NCBI RefSeq assembly: GCF_001598435.1
Contig: NZ_BCYY01000009.1
Coordinates: 123,660-187,659 of the forward strand
From: Sphingomonas pituitosa NBRC 102491
Lineage (GTDB): Bacteria; Pseudomonadota; Alphaproteobacteria; Sphingomonadales; Sphingomonadaceae
DNA: 64,000 nucleotides
Reading direction: 5' to 3'
In this document: positions 25,222 to 34,646 of the stretch, piece by piece
Layout of the letters: each line of letters starts with the position of its first letter
Position numbering within the stretch: the first letter of the stretch is position 1
The notes under the pieces: generated by a model
Databases searched by the model: none
The model's input: the letters and a program-made list of their open reading frames with translations, nothing else
Told to the model about the DNA's origin: nothing
Translations under genes and position numbers: made by a program

Positions 25222-28200
25222 ATGCGGCATTGGGGCATCTCGGCATGGGCGCTCATTGCCGCGGCACCGGCCCTGGCACAGCCCGCGCCCCGGGAGGATG
25301 GCCTCCTCTTCCACCTCTCCGCCGACAAGAGTCTGACCGCGGACGTCGCGCAGGGGGACCCGGTCCCCAACTTCCGGTCCGCCGTCACCATCACGCCCGA
25401 CGGGGCCGTGGGCGGCGCGGCGCGCTGGGCGGACGAGGGCTATGTCGCCTGGAACGCACCGGGCAACATGCGCGCGGCGCGCGGCACCCTCGCCTTCTTC
25501 TGGCGGGCGCGCACGCCGCTGGGCGAAGCGCCGTTCGTGATCTTCCGCGCCGGTTTCGCCGACCATTCGAGCTGGGACATGGCGTTCCTGCGGATCGACT
25601 GGAACGGACACGGCTTCGACGCCTTCGTCACCGATGCCAACCTCTCGCGGATCCGCGTCTCGTTCCAGCTGGACCGCGTGCCCGCGCCCGAGGAATGGCA
25701 GCACCTCGCCTTTGCCTGGGACGAGACGCAGGGCGTGCGGCTGTTTCGCAACGGGCGTGAAGTTGCGCGGCGCAACCAGGTCGCCGATCTCGATTCCGGC
25801 CTCGACCAGTTCGGCATGGCCGGCCGGGTGATCAGCCCGCACCAGGTGCAGAGCCGCTATCATTTCATGCGCGGCAGCGACCTCGATGAAATCCGGGTCT
25901 ATGATCGCATGCTCGGCCCCGCCGATGTCGCGGCGCTGGCCGACCGCCGCCTGCCGGGCACCCCGCCCCCGCCCGACACCGCCGCCGAACGCGCCGCCTG
26001 GCTGCACCGCTATGGCTGGGACAAGGGATCGCCGCCGCCGCTCACCGACAAGACGACGCGCGTCCGCAAGGTCGAGTTCGCCGATGCCCGCGACCAGAAG
26101 CAATGGATGTGGAAGGGCGTCGACGGCATCGCCGAGACCACCTGGCCCGGCGTCTACAACCGTTCGCGCCTGCCCGGCCGCGACGACTATTTCGAGCTGC
26201 CCGACTGGAACACCTATGTCGAGGGCGGCAAGGCCTACACGCTGACCGTGCCGGCGGGGGAGACATTCAACCGCGTCGAGATCCGCGGCGCCGCCTATGG
26301 CGACCTCGCCTGGTCGGCCGATGGCGCAGCTTTCGCCAAGGTAGCGGATCGCGCCAAGGGCGTGGTGCGCTCGGTCGATGTCCTGGCCGAACGCAAGGGC
26401 GGCCTATTGCGCTTCAGCAACGTGATGCAGGAGCAGCCGATCCAGGAGTTCTGGGCCTATCAGGTCGATGGCGGCCGCGAGCCGGAGGGTAGCTTCAAGC
26501 TCAGCTACCGGGTCAACGCCAAGGCCGCCGCGAACCTCGCCGCGCTCGACAGCCTCAACGCCTATATCGCCGGCCGCTTTTCCCCCGACGAGCGCAGCAC
26601 CGTGCTGGCCATGCCCAAGTCGGGCGTGCGCGCCGCCGTGGGCGCCGGTGCGGCCGGCGACAGCGGCGCGGCGGTGCGGCCCGCGAACCCCCGGCCGATC
26701 GTCCACATCCTGATCCCGTCGAACCTCAACCAGGCCCCGCCCGACCAGCCGCTCGCCCGCGCGTTCAACTATGGCTGGCGCAACCTGCACGACGGGCTGG
26801 ACGGCATCGCGATCGACCTGCCCGCGCTCAAGGCGAAGCCGAATGCGGACGGGCTGATCCCGCTCAACCTCCGCGTCCATGACCCGATCTGGCCGCAGCG
26901 CGACCTGCTCGATTTGTCGGTCTCGGTCCGCCCCGGCGAGGCGCGCACCCTGTGGCTCGACCTGCGCGACCGCATCCTCAGCGACGACAGCCTGTTCCTG
27001 ACGATCGCGTCGGCCGCGCCCGACTTCGATGCCGAGGCGCTGGAGGGCGCCGAGATCCGCCTGGTCTTCAAGCCCCGCGCGGAAGCCTTGAAGGAACATG
27101 TCGCCGATCGCTTCCACCAGGTGAAGGACAATTGGGGCTTCCTGGTCGAGGAACACACCTCGTCCGAACGCGCCGCGCTCTATCGCCGGGTACGCACCGA
27201 TGCGAGCGACCTGCTCCGCGTCGACCCCGAAAACAGGGAGATGCGCGCCTATTGGGCGGACATCGATTATCGACCGGAAAACATGCCGACCGAGGCGCTA
27301 CCGCCCATCCCCGCCGGCGTCCCCGCCTGGGCCGCGCGGCAGCTGCAGGACCTGGCGCTTACACGCCGCTTCGTCGAATGGTGGATCGACAACCGCCAGG
27401 TGCCGTACGGCGATTTCGGCGGCGGGATCAGCGACGATTCCGATCTGATGCAGCAATGGCCGGGTCTCGCGCTGATGGGGGTGATCCCGGACAAGGTGAA
27501 CGCGTCGCTGCGCGCACTGGACGACGCCGCCTATCGCAACGGCATGATCGAGGGCGGGCTCGGCACGATCACCACCGACGAGCTGCATGCCTATGAGGAG
27601 GGGCTGAACGCCGACGCGGCGCGGCTCTACCTTAACTGGGGCGAGCCGAAGACGGTGGAGCGCCTCTTCGCCACCACCCGGGCGCTGGGCAAGGTGATCC
27701 TGCCCAACCCCGCGGGCCATCTCCACTTCGCCAGCAACTGGTATGGCGCGCGGAAGATGTACCGCGAGGGCGCGTTCGAATGGCAGAAGCCCTATAGCTA
27801 TGTGGTGATGCACGCGCCGATCCTGCTCGGCCTGTTCAACGCGGGACCGCAGGCACGCGGGCTGGTGACCGGCCTCGCCGATGGCTGGCTGGCCCATGGC
27901 AAGCAGGATGCCGATGGCCGCTGGAGCTTCCCCAACGAGATCAACTGGCGCACCGACGCGACCCGCGCGGGCGACGGCGGCGGCGTGAGCACGCCGCTCC
28001 AGACCGCATGGTCGGCGTACAGCTTCACCGGCGACGCCAAATATCTCCGGCCGCTGCAGGCGAGGCCCGGGTCCGTTGGCGAGATCAACGAGAACGGCCC
28101 ACTGCTCCCCGAGACGCGGGCGCTGGTGAACGCCAAGGGCGATAGCGAGGCGGCGCGCATCGCCGCCTGGACCCGCAGCGGCGATCCGGCCCCGCTGGTG

Positions 28201-28956
28201 GCGCTGCACGAAGCAGCGATTCTCGAAAAGTCGGCGCGCCTGTACATGATGACCGAAGGCCATTGGTGGACCGACCGCGTGGAAAGCGAGAACCAGTGGC
28301 TCCAGCGTGCCCGGCTGGGCGGCATCGCGCTCCGCCGCAACCAGACCTATCCGGGCAATGCGGTGAGCTGGCGCTTCGCCGACGACGCTGCCGCCGAGCA
28401 GGTGGCGCTGCTGGTGCCCGGCGCCACGCCCGCCGGCTTCACCGTAGAGGCGTTCAACACCAGTGCGACACCACAGGACGCGACGATGACGACCTGGAAC
28501 GTCACGGCCGGCCGATGGACGATGCGCGGCCCCGACGGCACGGTGCGGTCGCTCGATCTCGGCCGGTCGAGCGACGTCGCGATTCACTTTCCCGTGGGTG
28601 CCAGCAAATGGGTCTTCGCGCTGGAGGCCGCAGGGGATCCGGTCGAGCGGCGCCCCGACCTGGGTATCGGGCGCGACGATGCGGTGGTGCGCGGCCGGAC
28701 GGTGACGGTGACCGTCCACAGCCTGGGGCATGTGGGGATAGCGGGCGGCACGGTGATCGTGTCCGGCGCGGCTGGCGAACTGGGCCGCGCGACGATTCCG
28801 GCGCTGGAAGCCCCCGACGATCTCCGTCCGCGCACGGCCACGGTGCGGGTGCGACTGACCGGCAGCGCGACGCCCACGAACGTTCGGGTGGCATTACCGG
28901 GCGACGCGGCCGAAGTGACGTTGCACAACAACCGCGTGCCGCTGGGAGAACGCTAG
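25222..28956 (+). CDS. Large exported LamG-domain protein, probable polysaccharide-acting
   Basis: A 1244-residue protein with a signal peptide (residues 1-19, ending ALAQP). Residues about 25-250 form a LamG/concanavalin-like jellyroll (FRNGREVARRNQ and the DEIRVYDRML ending are typical). The middle part looks beta-rich. Residues about 690-1060 are helical with aromatic and acidic motifs (VPYGDFGGGISDDSDLMQQW) reminiscent of alpha/alpha-toroid carbohydrate-active enzymes. The C-terminus has a beta-sandwich pattern. No named GH or PL family could be assigned. Its operator-like site and location beside a TonB receptor and a GH3 enzyme suggest periplasmic or surface polysaccharide processing. 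Confidence 0.75.
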   Translation: MRHWGISAWALIAAAPALAQPAPREDGLLFHLSADKSLTADVAQGDPVPNFRSAVTITPDGAVGGAARWADEGYVAWNAPGNMRAARGTLAFFWRARTPLGEAPFVIFRAGFADHSSWDMAFLRIDWNGHGFDAFVTDANLSRIRVSFQLDRVPAPEEWQHLAFAWDETQGVRLFRNGREVARRNQVADLDSGLDQFGMAGRVISPHQVQSRYHFMRGSDLDEIRVYDRMLGPADVAALADRRLPGTPPPPDTAAERAAWLHRYGWDKGSPPPLTDKTTRVRKVEFADARDQKQWMWKGVDGIAETTWPGVYNRSRLPGRDDYFELPDWNTYVEGGKAYTLTVPAGETFNRVEIRGAAYGDLAWSADGAAFAKVADRAKGVVRSVDVLAERKGGLLRFSNVMQEQPIQEFWAYQVDGGREPEGSFKLSYRVNAKAAANLAALDSLNAYIAGRFSPDERSTVLAMPKSGVRAAVGAGAAGDSGAAVRPANPRPIVHILIPSNLNQAPPDQPLARAFNYGWRNLHDGLDGIAIDLPALKAKPNADGLIPLNLRVHDPIWPQRDLLDLSVSVRPGEARTLWLDLRDRILSDDSLFLTIASAAPDFDAEALEGAEIRLVFKPRAEALKEHVADRFHQVKDNWGFLVEEHTSSERAALYRRVRTDASDLLRVDPENREMRAYWADIDYRPENMPTEALPPIPAGVPAWAARQLQDLALTRRFVEWWIDNRQVPYGDFGGGISDDSDLMQQWPGLALMGVIPDKVNASLRALDDAAYRNGMIEGGLGTITTDELHAYEEGLNADAARLYLNWGEPKTVERLFATTRALGKVILPNPAGHLHFASNWYGARKMYREGAFEWQKPYSYVVMHAPILLGLFNAGPQARGLVTGLADGWLAHGKQDADGRWSFPNEINWRTDATRAGDGGGVSTPLQTAWSAYSFTGDAKYLRPLQARPGSVGEINENGPLLPETRALVNAKGDSEAARIAAWTRSGDPAPLVALHEAAILEKSARLYMMTEGHWWTDRVESENQWLQRARLGGIALRRNQTYPGNAVSWRFADDAAAEQVALLVPGATPAGFTVEAFNTSATPQDATMTTWNVTAGRWTMRGPDGTVRSLDLGRSSDVAIHFPVGASKWVFALEAAGDPVERRPDLGIGRDDAVVRGRTVTVTVHSLGHVGIAGGTVIVSGAAGELGRATIPALEAPDDLRPRTATVRVRLTGSATPTNVRVALPGDAAEVTLHNNRVPLGER

Positions 28957-28990
28957 GGAGCGCTGCCCCCGGCTCCCCAAAAGACCATGA

Positions 28991-29013
28991 TCATCCCCGC
29001 GCAGGCGGGGATG
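28991..29013. repeat. REP-like GC hairpin between convergent genes
   Basis: TCATCCCCGC and its complement GCGGGGATGA are separated by three to four bases. It sits in the 93-base gap where the LamG gene and the halogenase gene converge. Short repeats of this type (CCCCGC...GCGGGG with flanking TCAT/ATGA) are common between sphingomonad genes. It may serve as a bidirectional transcription stop or mRNA end stabiliser. Confidence 0.5.
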
Positions 29014-29049
29014 ACATTGGGTTGGATGATCCTCGCCGCGATGCCGCCG

Positions 29050-30540
29050 CTACGCCGCCGCCGGCACCTTCGCTGCGGCATAGCGCGCGATGAACTCGGC
29101 ATGCCCCGGCAGCTTGGCGAGCCGCGCCGCGATGCCCGCACGCAGGTCGCCGAGCGCGCGCTCCAGATCCGCATCCGGAATCTGCGACGGCATGGGGTGG
29201 TGGTGGCGCGGGCGCACGCCCTGGCCCAGCATCACCGCGTTCCAGCTATCGACGCGGAACAGGTCGGTACCTTCCTGATAGGCGGAGGCCCCTTCCTCGA
29301 ACAGCGCGATCCGCGCGGCCAGGCTGTCCGGCACCGCACGCGCGGCATGGTCGCGCCAGAAGGGCTCCGGCCGGTCGTTGAGCTTGTAGTGGAGGATGAT
29401 GAAGTCGCGGATATGCTCCGATTCCGCGCGCGACTGGGCGTTGAAGCGCGCCGACAGCGCGGCCATGTCGCGGCGGAACGGAAAGTTCTGGAGCAGCCGC
29501 GTCACCGCGATCATCACCAGGTGGATGCTGGTCGATTCGAGCGGCTCGATGAACCCGCTCGCCAGCCCCAGCGCGACGCAATTGCGGTTCCACGCCTTCT
29601 TGCGCATCCCCGTGGTGAAGCGGATCAGCCGCGGATCGAACAACGCCCTGCCCGGCACCGCCGACAGCAGCTGCTCGCGCGCCTGATCGTCCGGCAGATA
29701 GTCGCTCGCATAGACGAAGCCGTTGCCCATCCGGTGCTGCAACGGAATCCGCCAGCGCCAGCCGGCACCATGCGCGATGGCGCGGGTATAGGGCACCGGC
29801 GCCTCGGTCGTCTCCGATTGCACCGCAAAGGCGCGGTTGGTCGGCAGCCAGTGGCTCCAGTCGTCGAAGCCGGTCTTCAGCGTCTCCGCGATCAGCAGCG
29901 CGCGGAAACCGGTGCAGTCGATGAACAGGTCGCCTTCGATGCGCAGGCCGCCTTCCAGTACCAGCGCGGCGATGTCGCCATTCTCCGCCTGCTCGACCTC
30001 GGTGATCCGTCCTTCGACCCGGCGCACGCCTGCAGCCTCCGCCAGTCCGCGCAGGAACGCCGCATAGGCGGTGGCGTCGAGATGATAGGCATAGGCGAGC
30101 GGCATCGGATCGCCGGTGGCGAACTTCTCCGACAGCGCCGCCTGGGTCTCCAGCGAATAGTCGCCCAGCGCCCCGCCGAAGCCGCGCGCCTGCGCCTCCA
30201 GCCAGAAATGCTGGAAGTCGCACAGCGGCAGTGCGCGGCCGACCGCGCCGAACGGGTGGAAATAGCGATCGCCGTCGCGCAGCCAGTTCTCGAACGCGAT
30301 GCCGAGCTTGAACGTCGCATTGGTCTCGCGGAGGAAGACCTGCTCGTTGATGCCGAGCAGCTTGTGGAAGGTCCAGGCGGTCGGGATCGTCGACTCGCCT
30401 ACCCCGACGGTGCCGATCGCGTCGGATTCGACCAGCGTAATGTCGAGATTGGGGCCCAGATGCCGCACCAGCGCTGCCGCCGCGACCCAGCCGGCCGTGC
30501 CGCCGCCGGCGATCACTACCCGAAACTTCTGCTCGTCCAT
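29050..30540 (-). CDS. Flavin-dependent tryptophan halogenase family protein
   Basis: A 496-residue cytosolic flavoprotein. The N-terminal FAD-binding motif GGGTAGW lies at about residues 10-16. The family signature WxWxIP is present as WRWRIPLQ, and the conserved GLASGFIEPLEST region follows. Family members chlorinate or brominate tryptophan or other aromatics with FADH2, O2 and halide. A lysine near the start of the family pocket could not be confirmed by eye. The protein follows SapC by 37 bases in the TonB-receptor operon. Halogenase-like genes in such receptor loci are common in sphingomonads and Caulobacter, but their substrates are mostly unknown. Confidence 0.9.
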   Translation of the reverse strand: MDEQKFRVVIAGGGTAGWVAAAALVRHLGPNLDITLVESDAIGTVGVGESTIPTAWTFHKLLGINEQVFLRETNATFKLGIAFENWLRDGDRYFHPFGAVGRALPLCDFQHFWLEAQARGFGGALGDYSLETQAALSEKFATGDPMPLAYAYHLDATAYAAFLRGLAEAAGVRRVEGRITEVEQAENGDIAALVLEGGLRIEGDLFIDCTGFRALLIAETLKTGFDDWSHWLPTNRAFAVQSETTEAPVPYTRAIAHGAGWRWRIPLQHRMGNGFVYASDYLPDDQAREQLLSAVPGRALFDPRLIRFTTGMRKKAWNRNCVALGLASGFIEPLESTSIHLVMIAVTRLLQNFPFRRDMAALSARFNAQSRAESEHIRDFIILHYKLNDRPEPFWRDHAARAVPDSLAARIALFEEGASAYQEGTDLFRVDSWNAVMLGQGVRPRHHHPMPSQIPDADLERALGDLRAGIAARLAKLPGHAEFIARYAAAKVPAAA

Positions 30541-30577
30541 CGCCAGTTCCCCTCCGAAATTTTTTGTCGTTCTACCC

Positions 30578-31285
30578 TCAGCCTTCGCGGCGTTCCTTGC
30601 GCGCGATCAGTCGCGGCAGGTTGCCGAGCGAGGAAAGCTGCCACACCGCGCAGCGCAGGAAATCCTGCGCGTGGAGCGCCGCCAGCGCCTCGGCGCCAAG
30701 CGCGGCGAAGCGGCTGCCCTCGATCACCCAGCAATCGGGGACCTTGTAGCGGCGGCCGCTGGCGAGTTCGATGTCGAAGGTGACCGGTTCGAGCAGCCCG
30801 GCGGCCTCGAATGCCGCGAACATCGGCGCCGACAGCTGATCGCCGACATAGACCGCCTGCAGCGTCGTCGCGATCCGATCCAGATAGGGCGCGTTGCCGC
30901 CCTGGTCGAGGAACAGCGGCGCGCCCTCGCCGGTCGAGACGCGGGGATGGTCGGTGTCGATATGGATCATCGGCTCGCCGCCCTCGCCGGGACGCGGCAG
31001 GCCGATCGAGAAGGGGCCGATCTCCATCAGCGCAGGGATCTGGTCCGCGTCCCAGCGGTCGCCGTCCAGGTAGAGATTCTCGTCGGCGTCGAGGCCGAGC
31101 AGCACGGTCGAACGCCAGTTTCCGTCCGCGTCGCGGCGGAAGATCAGCACATAGTCGCGCTGAAGCGCCTCGAACTCGGTCGGGAACACCGTCATCTGGT
31201 TGACCGCGTCCCCGAACGCGGCGCCACGGTCGAGCCGGATCCGCAGATCGGCATGGTCGATATTGTTGAGCACGGCACGGGGCAT
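30578..31285 (-). CDS. SapC family protein
   Basis: A 235-residue soluble protein matching the SapC family: the start AVLNNIDHADLRI, the central FPTEFEALQRDYVLIFRRD and the PLFLDQGGN region are characteristic. SapC was named from Campylobacter S-layer loci. In alphaproteobacteria it is regularly found between TonB receptors and tryptophan-halogenase genes, as here, and its biochemical role is unclear. It lies 69 bases downstream of the receptor gene, behind the hairpin at 31308-31334. Confidence 0.88.
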   Translation of the reverse strand: MPRAVLNNIDHADLRIRLDRGAAFGDAVNQMTVFPTEFEALQRDYVLIFRRDADGNWRSTVLLGLDADENLYLDGDRWDADQIPALMEIGPFSIGLPRPGEGGEPMIHIDTDHPRVSTGEGAPLFLDQGGNAPYLDRIATTLQAVYVGDQLSAPMFAAFEAAGLLEPVTFDIELASGRRYKVPDCWVIEGSRFAALGAEALAALHAQDFLRCAVWQLSSLGNLPRLIARKERREG

Positions 31286-31307
31286 GATGTCCGGGACCTT
31301 AAACGAG

Positions 31308-31334
31308 AAAGGCCGCCCGAGGCGAGCGGCCTTT
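31308..31334 (-). terminator. Hairpin between TonB receptor and sapC, possible partial terminator
   Basis: AAAGGCCGC and GCGGCCTTT form a nine-base perfect stem with a nine-base loop. Read leftward, the stem ends in TTT followed by CTCGTTT. It lies directly after the receptor stop codon, so it could partly terminate transcription or protect the receptor mRNA. That would set higher receptor than SapC/halogenase expression. Confidence 0.65.
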
Positions 31335-31354
31335 CCCTAGTGTACAGGCGGGCT

Positions 31355-34300
31355 TCAGAAGCGGAAGCGCGCGCCGACCAGATACCGGGCCGAGCCTTCG
31401 GACTCGTACCAGGTGTTGATATAGTCGCGGCTGTAGCTGCGGACGCCTTCCTCCAGGAGGTTGATGCCTTCGAAGCTGAGCGCGATATTCTTGGTCAGGT
31501 CGTAGTTGATGCTGAGATCGACCTGGCCGTACGGATCGTTGAACACCGGGTTATGCGCCGCGCCGCGATTGAGATCGCTCAGGAACTTGGCGCGCCAGTT
31601 GTACGACAGGCGTGCCGAGATGCCGTGCTTGTCGTAGATCAGCGTTGCGTTGGCAGTGTCGCTCAGGCCCGACAGCGCGAACTGGTTGGCGGTCGGATCG
31701 GCCGTGATGTCGAACCCGACATTGCCGCGCACCAGCGTGTAGCTCGCCGCGATGCCGAGGCCGGTGTTGCCGAGGAAATACTGTCCGGCGATTTCGACCC
31801 CGTAGATTTCCGCATCGCGGTTGTTGATCGGCGTGTTCACCGCGAAGTTGAGCAGCGGGTCGGCCGAGGTCGGCATCACGTCGATCGCGGCGAGCGTGTT
31901 GCTGATGTAGCTCGAACCGAAGGTCCGCGTCGCCGGCACGTAGTTGGCCTGCAGCTCGGCGGTCGCCGCGGCGACGTTGCCATTGTACTTCTGCAGGATC
32001 GCGGTGCTCGTGAACAGGTTCACGTTGCTGATGTCGCCGCCGAGGCCGGTGACGATGTTGCGCGCCGACTGCGCCAGCGGGCCGGCGGTGGGATCGCGCA
32101 GGCCGAACAGGTTGCGCTGCACCACCGAGTTGCCGATGAAGTTGTGCACCCGCTTGTCGAAGAATCCGACCGAGAGATACACGTCGCGGCGCGGATACCA
32201 TTCGAACGAGACGTCGAAGTTATCCGAATCCAGCGGCTTCAGTGCCGGGTTGTTCTGGTTGCCGGTGGCGACGCCGCCCAGCGACGTCGGGTTGTTGAGG
32301 GCACCCGCACCGGTCGACGCGAACAGATTGCCGAACGGCGCGCGCGAGATCGTCTTGCTGTACGAAACGCGGCCGATCAGGTTCTTGGCAACGTCGATTT
32401 GAAAGTCGATCTGCGGCAGCAGATTGTCGTAGCTGCCACGGCCAGATACGGCCTGGCGATCGGCGGAGTTGAGCACGGTGAAGTCGTTGTCGGCCTGCCA
32501 CACCACGGCGAGCGGCACGGTCTGGAGCGACGTCGCCCTTACCGTCGTGTGCTCGTAGCGCACGCCGGCCACCAACGTGGCGTTGCGGCCGCCGATCTCA
32601 CCCTTCCAGGTGAGCTGGCCATAGGCCGCCCAGATGTCTTCCTTCACCCGGTTGTCGTTATTGGCCTCAATGACGTTCGCGTGGCTGACGCCGTCATTGG
32701 TGATGCCGATATAGTGGTTGTAGAGCGCGTTGTAGAGCTTGGTCGCGTCCTCGGCGCGCCAGGCCACCTTGCCCACCGCATCGGCGGTCGCGTTGTTGTG
32801 GTGGAACTGGCAGACCAGGCAATATTGCTGCACCGTGCCGGGCGCGAAGGCAGCGACGTCGGGCGGCAGCGCGTTGTTCCAGTCACCGAGCGTCTGGCGG
32901 GTATTGTACTGGGTCTGGCGGGTGTTGGTGGTGCGGAAGTCACCGCCGAAGTCGAAGCGGCTGCCGCCACCCAGATCCCAGCCAGCGTCGATGCGCGCTT
33001 CCTTGATCTTCTGCGACTGGGTCGAGGCGAACTGGCGCTGCACCGCCGCCGAGAGGTCGCCCGCATCGAACACGCCGTTGCAGTTGCCGTTGGTGAACGC
33101 GACCTTGTTCGGCGTCTGCTGCTGGTAGCAGTCGTTGATCGTCAGCGTCTGGGTCGGGAAGCCGTCATTGTCCCAGGTCAGGCCGTGCGACGTGACGATG
33201 TTGCCGTTGAACGCCACCGCCGTCGAGGTCTGTCCGTTGGGATTGTCGGGCAGGCTCTCCGCCTTGCCGATATGGCCGTCGAAATTCAGCGTGAAGTTGT
33301 CGGCCAGCTCCCACTTCAGGTTGCCGCCGATATCCCACAGCCGGTTCTTCTGCGCACGATAGGCGTTCTCGAAGCCCTCGTCCTTCACGCCGTTGAGCGT
33401 CTCATGCAGATACTTGGTCGTCGCGATGCCGTTGCTCGAATCGTCGAAGGTGACTTCATCGAACGGCTTCGAAAACCAGTTGGACTGTGACGAGCGGCGC
33501 TCGGACGAGCGCAGCTGGGCGAACAGGCCGTCGACCGTGAAGGTCATGCTGTCCGACGGGCGATACTGCAGCACCGCCTGGCCGTTGATGCGCTCGCGGC
33601 TCGCCTCCGAATAGTGGTGGCGATAGTCGTCGGGCACCGCGACCAGCGTGTTCGGATCGGTCGGGCGATTGTTGATCTTGGTGCCGGCGGTGACGTAGCC
33701 CTTCGACGGATCGAGGAAGTCCGACAGGCGGGGCATGTTCCAGTAATTGTTCGCCTGGCTCGGGAAGCTGAAATTGCGCTTCTGGTAGCTGCCGAACAGG
33801 GTCACGCCGAAGCGCTGCTCCTGGTCGCTCCAGCTCGCCACGCCCGAGAATTCCGGCGTCACATGGCTGCCGCAGCTGATGCAGTCGTCGGCCGAGGTGT
33901 CGTAGCTCGCCTTGGCGCCGATCGAGCCGGTGAAGCCGGCCTGGCGATCGAGCGGACGCACGCCGACGATGTTGATGGTGGCACCGATGCCGCCCGACGG
34001 AATGGCGGCCCGACCGGTCTTGTAGACCTCCAGCGTCTTCACGCCTTCCGAGGCGAGGTTGGCGAAGTCGAACGAACGGCCGAAGCCGCCGGCGCCGTCA
34101 CCGCCCTGGTCGCCGCCGACCGCGACGATGTTCGAGGCCGCGAGCTGGCGGCCGTTCAGCGTCACCATGTTATACTGTGCGCCGAAGCCGCGGACCGTAA
34201 CGGTCGAGCCTTCGCCGTTGACGCGGTCGATCGACACGCCGGTGATGCGCTGGAGCGATTCCGCCAGGTTGGTGTTGGCGAACTTGCCGATGTCTTCCGC

Positions 34301-34531
34301 CGAGATCGCATCGACGATGCCGGTCGAATCGCGCTTAATCGCGATCGAGCGCTCGAGCGATGCGCGAATGCCGGTAACGATGATCTCGCCGCTGTCCTGC
34401 GGCGCATCCTGCGCGGCGGGCGAATCGGTCGCGCTGCTGGTCTGCGCCGCGGCGATCCCGGGCATGGCGAGTGCCGTCGCAACGGCGAGCATGGATACCG
34501 CGCGAACGCGCGATGATGAACGAATACGCAT
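31355..34531 (-). CDS. TonB-dependent receptor
   Basis: A 1058-residue outer-membrane receptor with a signal peptide (residues 1-29, ending AAAQT). A TonB-box-like strand is GEIIVTGIRAS. The plug domain (SIAIKRDSTGIVDAISAEDI, then LQRITGVSIDR and VTVRGFG) runs to about residue 190, and a long beta barrel ends with the terminal aromatic RYLVGARFRF. Such large receptors in sphingomonads import oligosaccharides or aromatic compounds. The gene leads an operon with sapC and the halogenase gene, has a strong AGGAGGGGAG ribosome site, and has a LacI-type palindrome 67 bases upstream of its start. Confidence 0.93.
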   Translation of the reverse strand: MRIRSSSRVRAVSMLAVATALAMPGIAAAQTSSATDSPAAQDAPQDSGEIIVTGIRASLERSIAIKRDSTGIVDAISAEDIGKFANTNLAESLQRITGVSIDRVNGEGSTVTVRGFGAQYNMVTLNGRQLAASNIVAVGGDQGGDGAGGFGRSFDFANLASEGVKTLEVYKTGRAAIPSGGIGATINIVGVRPLDRQAGFTGSIGAKASYDTSADDCISCGSHVTPEFSGVASWSDQEQRFGVTLFGSYQKRNFSFPSQANNYWNMPRLSDFLDPSKGYVTAGTKINNRPTDPNTLVAVPDDYRHHYSEASRERINGQAVLQYRPSDSMTFTVDGLFAQLRSSERRSSQSNWFSKPFDEVTFDDSSNGIATTKYLHETLNGVKDEGFENAYRAQKNRLWDIGGNLKWELADNFTLNFDGHIGKAESLPDNPNGQTSTAVAFNGNIVTSHGLTWDNDGFPTQTLTINDCYQQQTPNKVAFTNGNCNGVFDAGDLSAAVQRQFASTQSQKIKEARIDAGWDLGGGSRFDFGGDFRTTNTRQTQYNTRQTLGDWNNALPPDVAAFAPGTVQQYCLVCQFHHNNATADAVGKVAWRAEDATKLYNALYNHYIGITNDGVSHANVIEANNDNRVKEDIWAAYGQLTWKGEIGGRNATLVAGVRYEHTTVRATSLQTVPLAVVWQADNDFTVLNSADRQAVSGRGSYDNLLPQIDFQIDVAKNLIGRVSYSKTISRAPFGNLFASTGAGALNNPTSLGGVATGNQNNPALKPLDSDNFDVSFEWYPRRDVYLSVGFFDKRVHNFIGNSVVQRNLFGLRDPTAGPLAQSARNIVTGLGGDISNVNLFTSTAILQKYNGNVAAATAELQANYVPATRTFGSSYISNTLAAIDVMPTSADPLLNFAVNTPINNRDAEIYGVEIAGQYFLGNTGLGIAASYTLVRGNVGFDITADPTANQFALSGLSDTANATLIYDKHGISARLSYNWRAKFLSDLNRGAAHNPVFNDPYGQVDLSINYDLTKNIALSFEGINLLEEGVRSYSRDYINTWYESEGSARYLVGARFRF

Positions 34532-34597
34532 GGGTTTCTCCCCTCCTGAACCGGCCCTTGGGCCATTTTTATCCGCCGATTACCGGCAAGCGCCGGG

Positions 34598-34609
34598 GAC
34601 AACGTTGTC
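34598..34609. promoter_or_regulatory. LacI-type operator-like palindrome upstream of TonB receptor
   Basis: GACAACGTTGTC is a perfect 12-base palindrome. It is located 67-78 bases before the receptor start and inside the 115-base gap after the GH3 gene. Its core matches the GACAxCGxTGTC pattern of the two sites near 37.1 kb, so it is a candidate target for the LacI regulator encoded at 38438. Confidence 0.55.
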
Positions 34610-34646
34610 TAGATTTTGCTCTGCATTCACCCCTTTCGATTTGTTT

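Noticed and set aside
22606..26103. Single 1165-codon minus-strand gene covering the ABC permease and beyond
   Set aside because: Only the part left of 24051 is coding; further right the frame runs antisense to the ABC ATPase in another frame and the LamG gene.
30299..33490. 1063-codon plus-strand frame across SapC and the TonB receptor
   Set aside because: It is rich in His, Arg and Val repeats and antisense to genes with clear family motifs.
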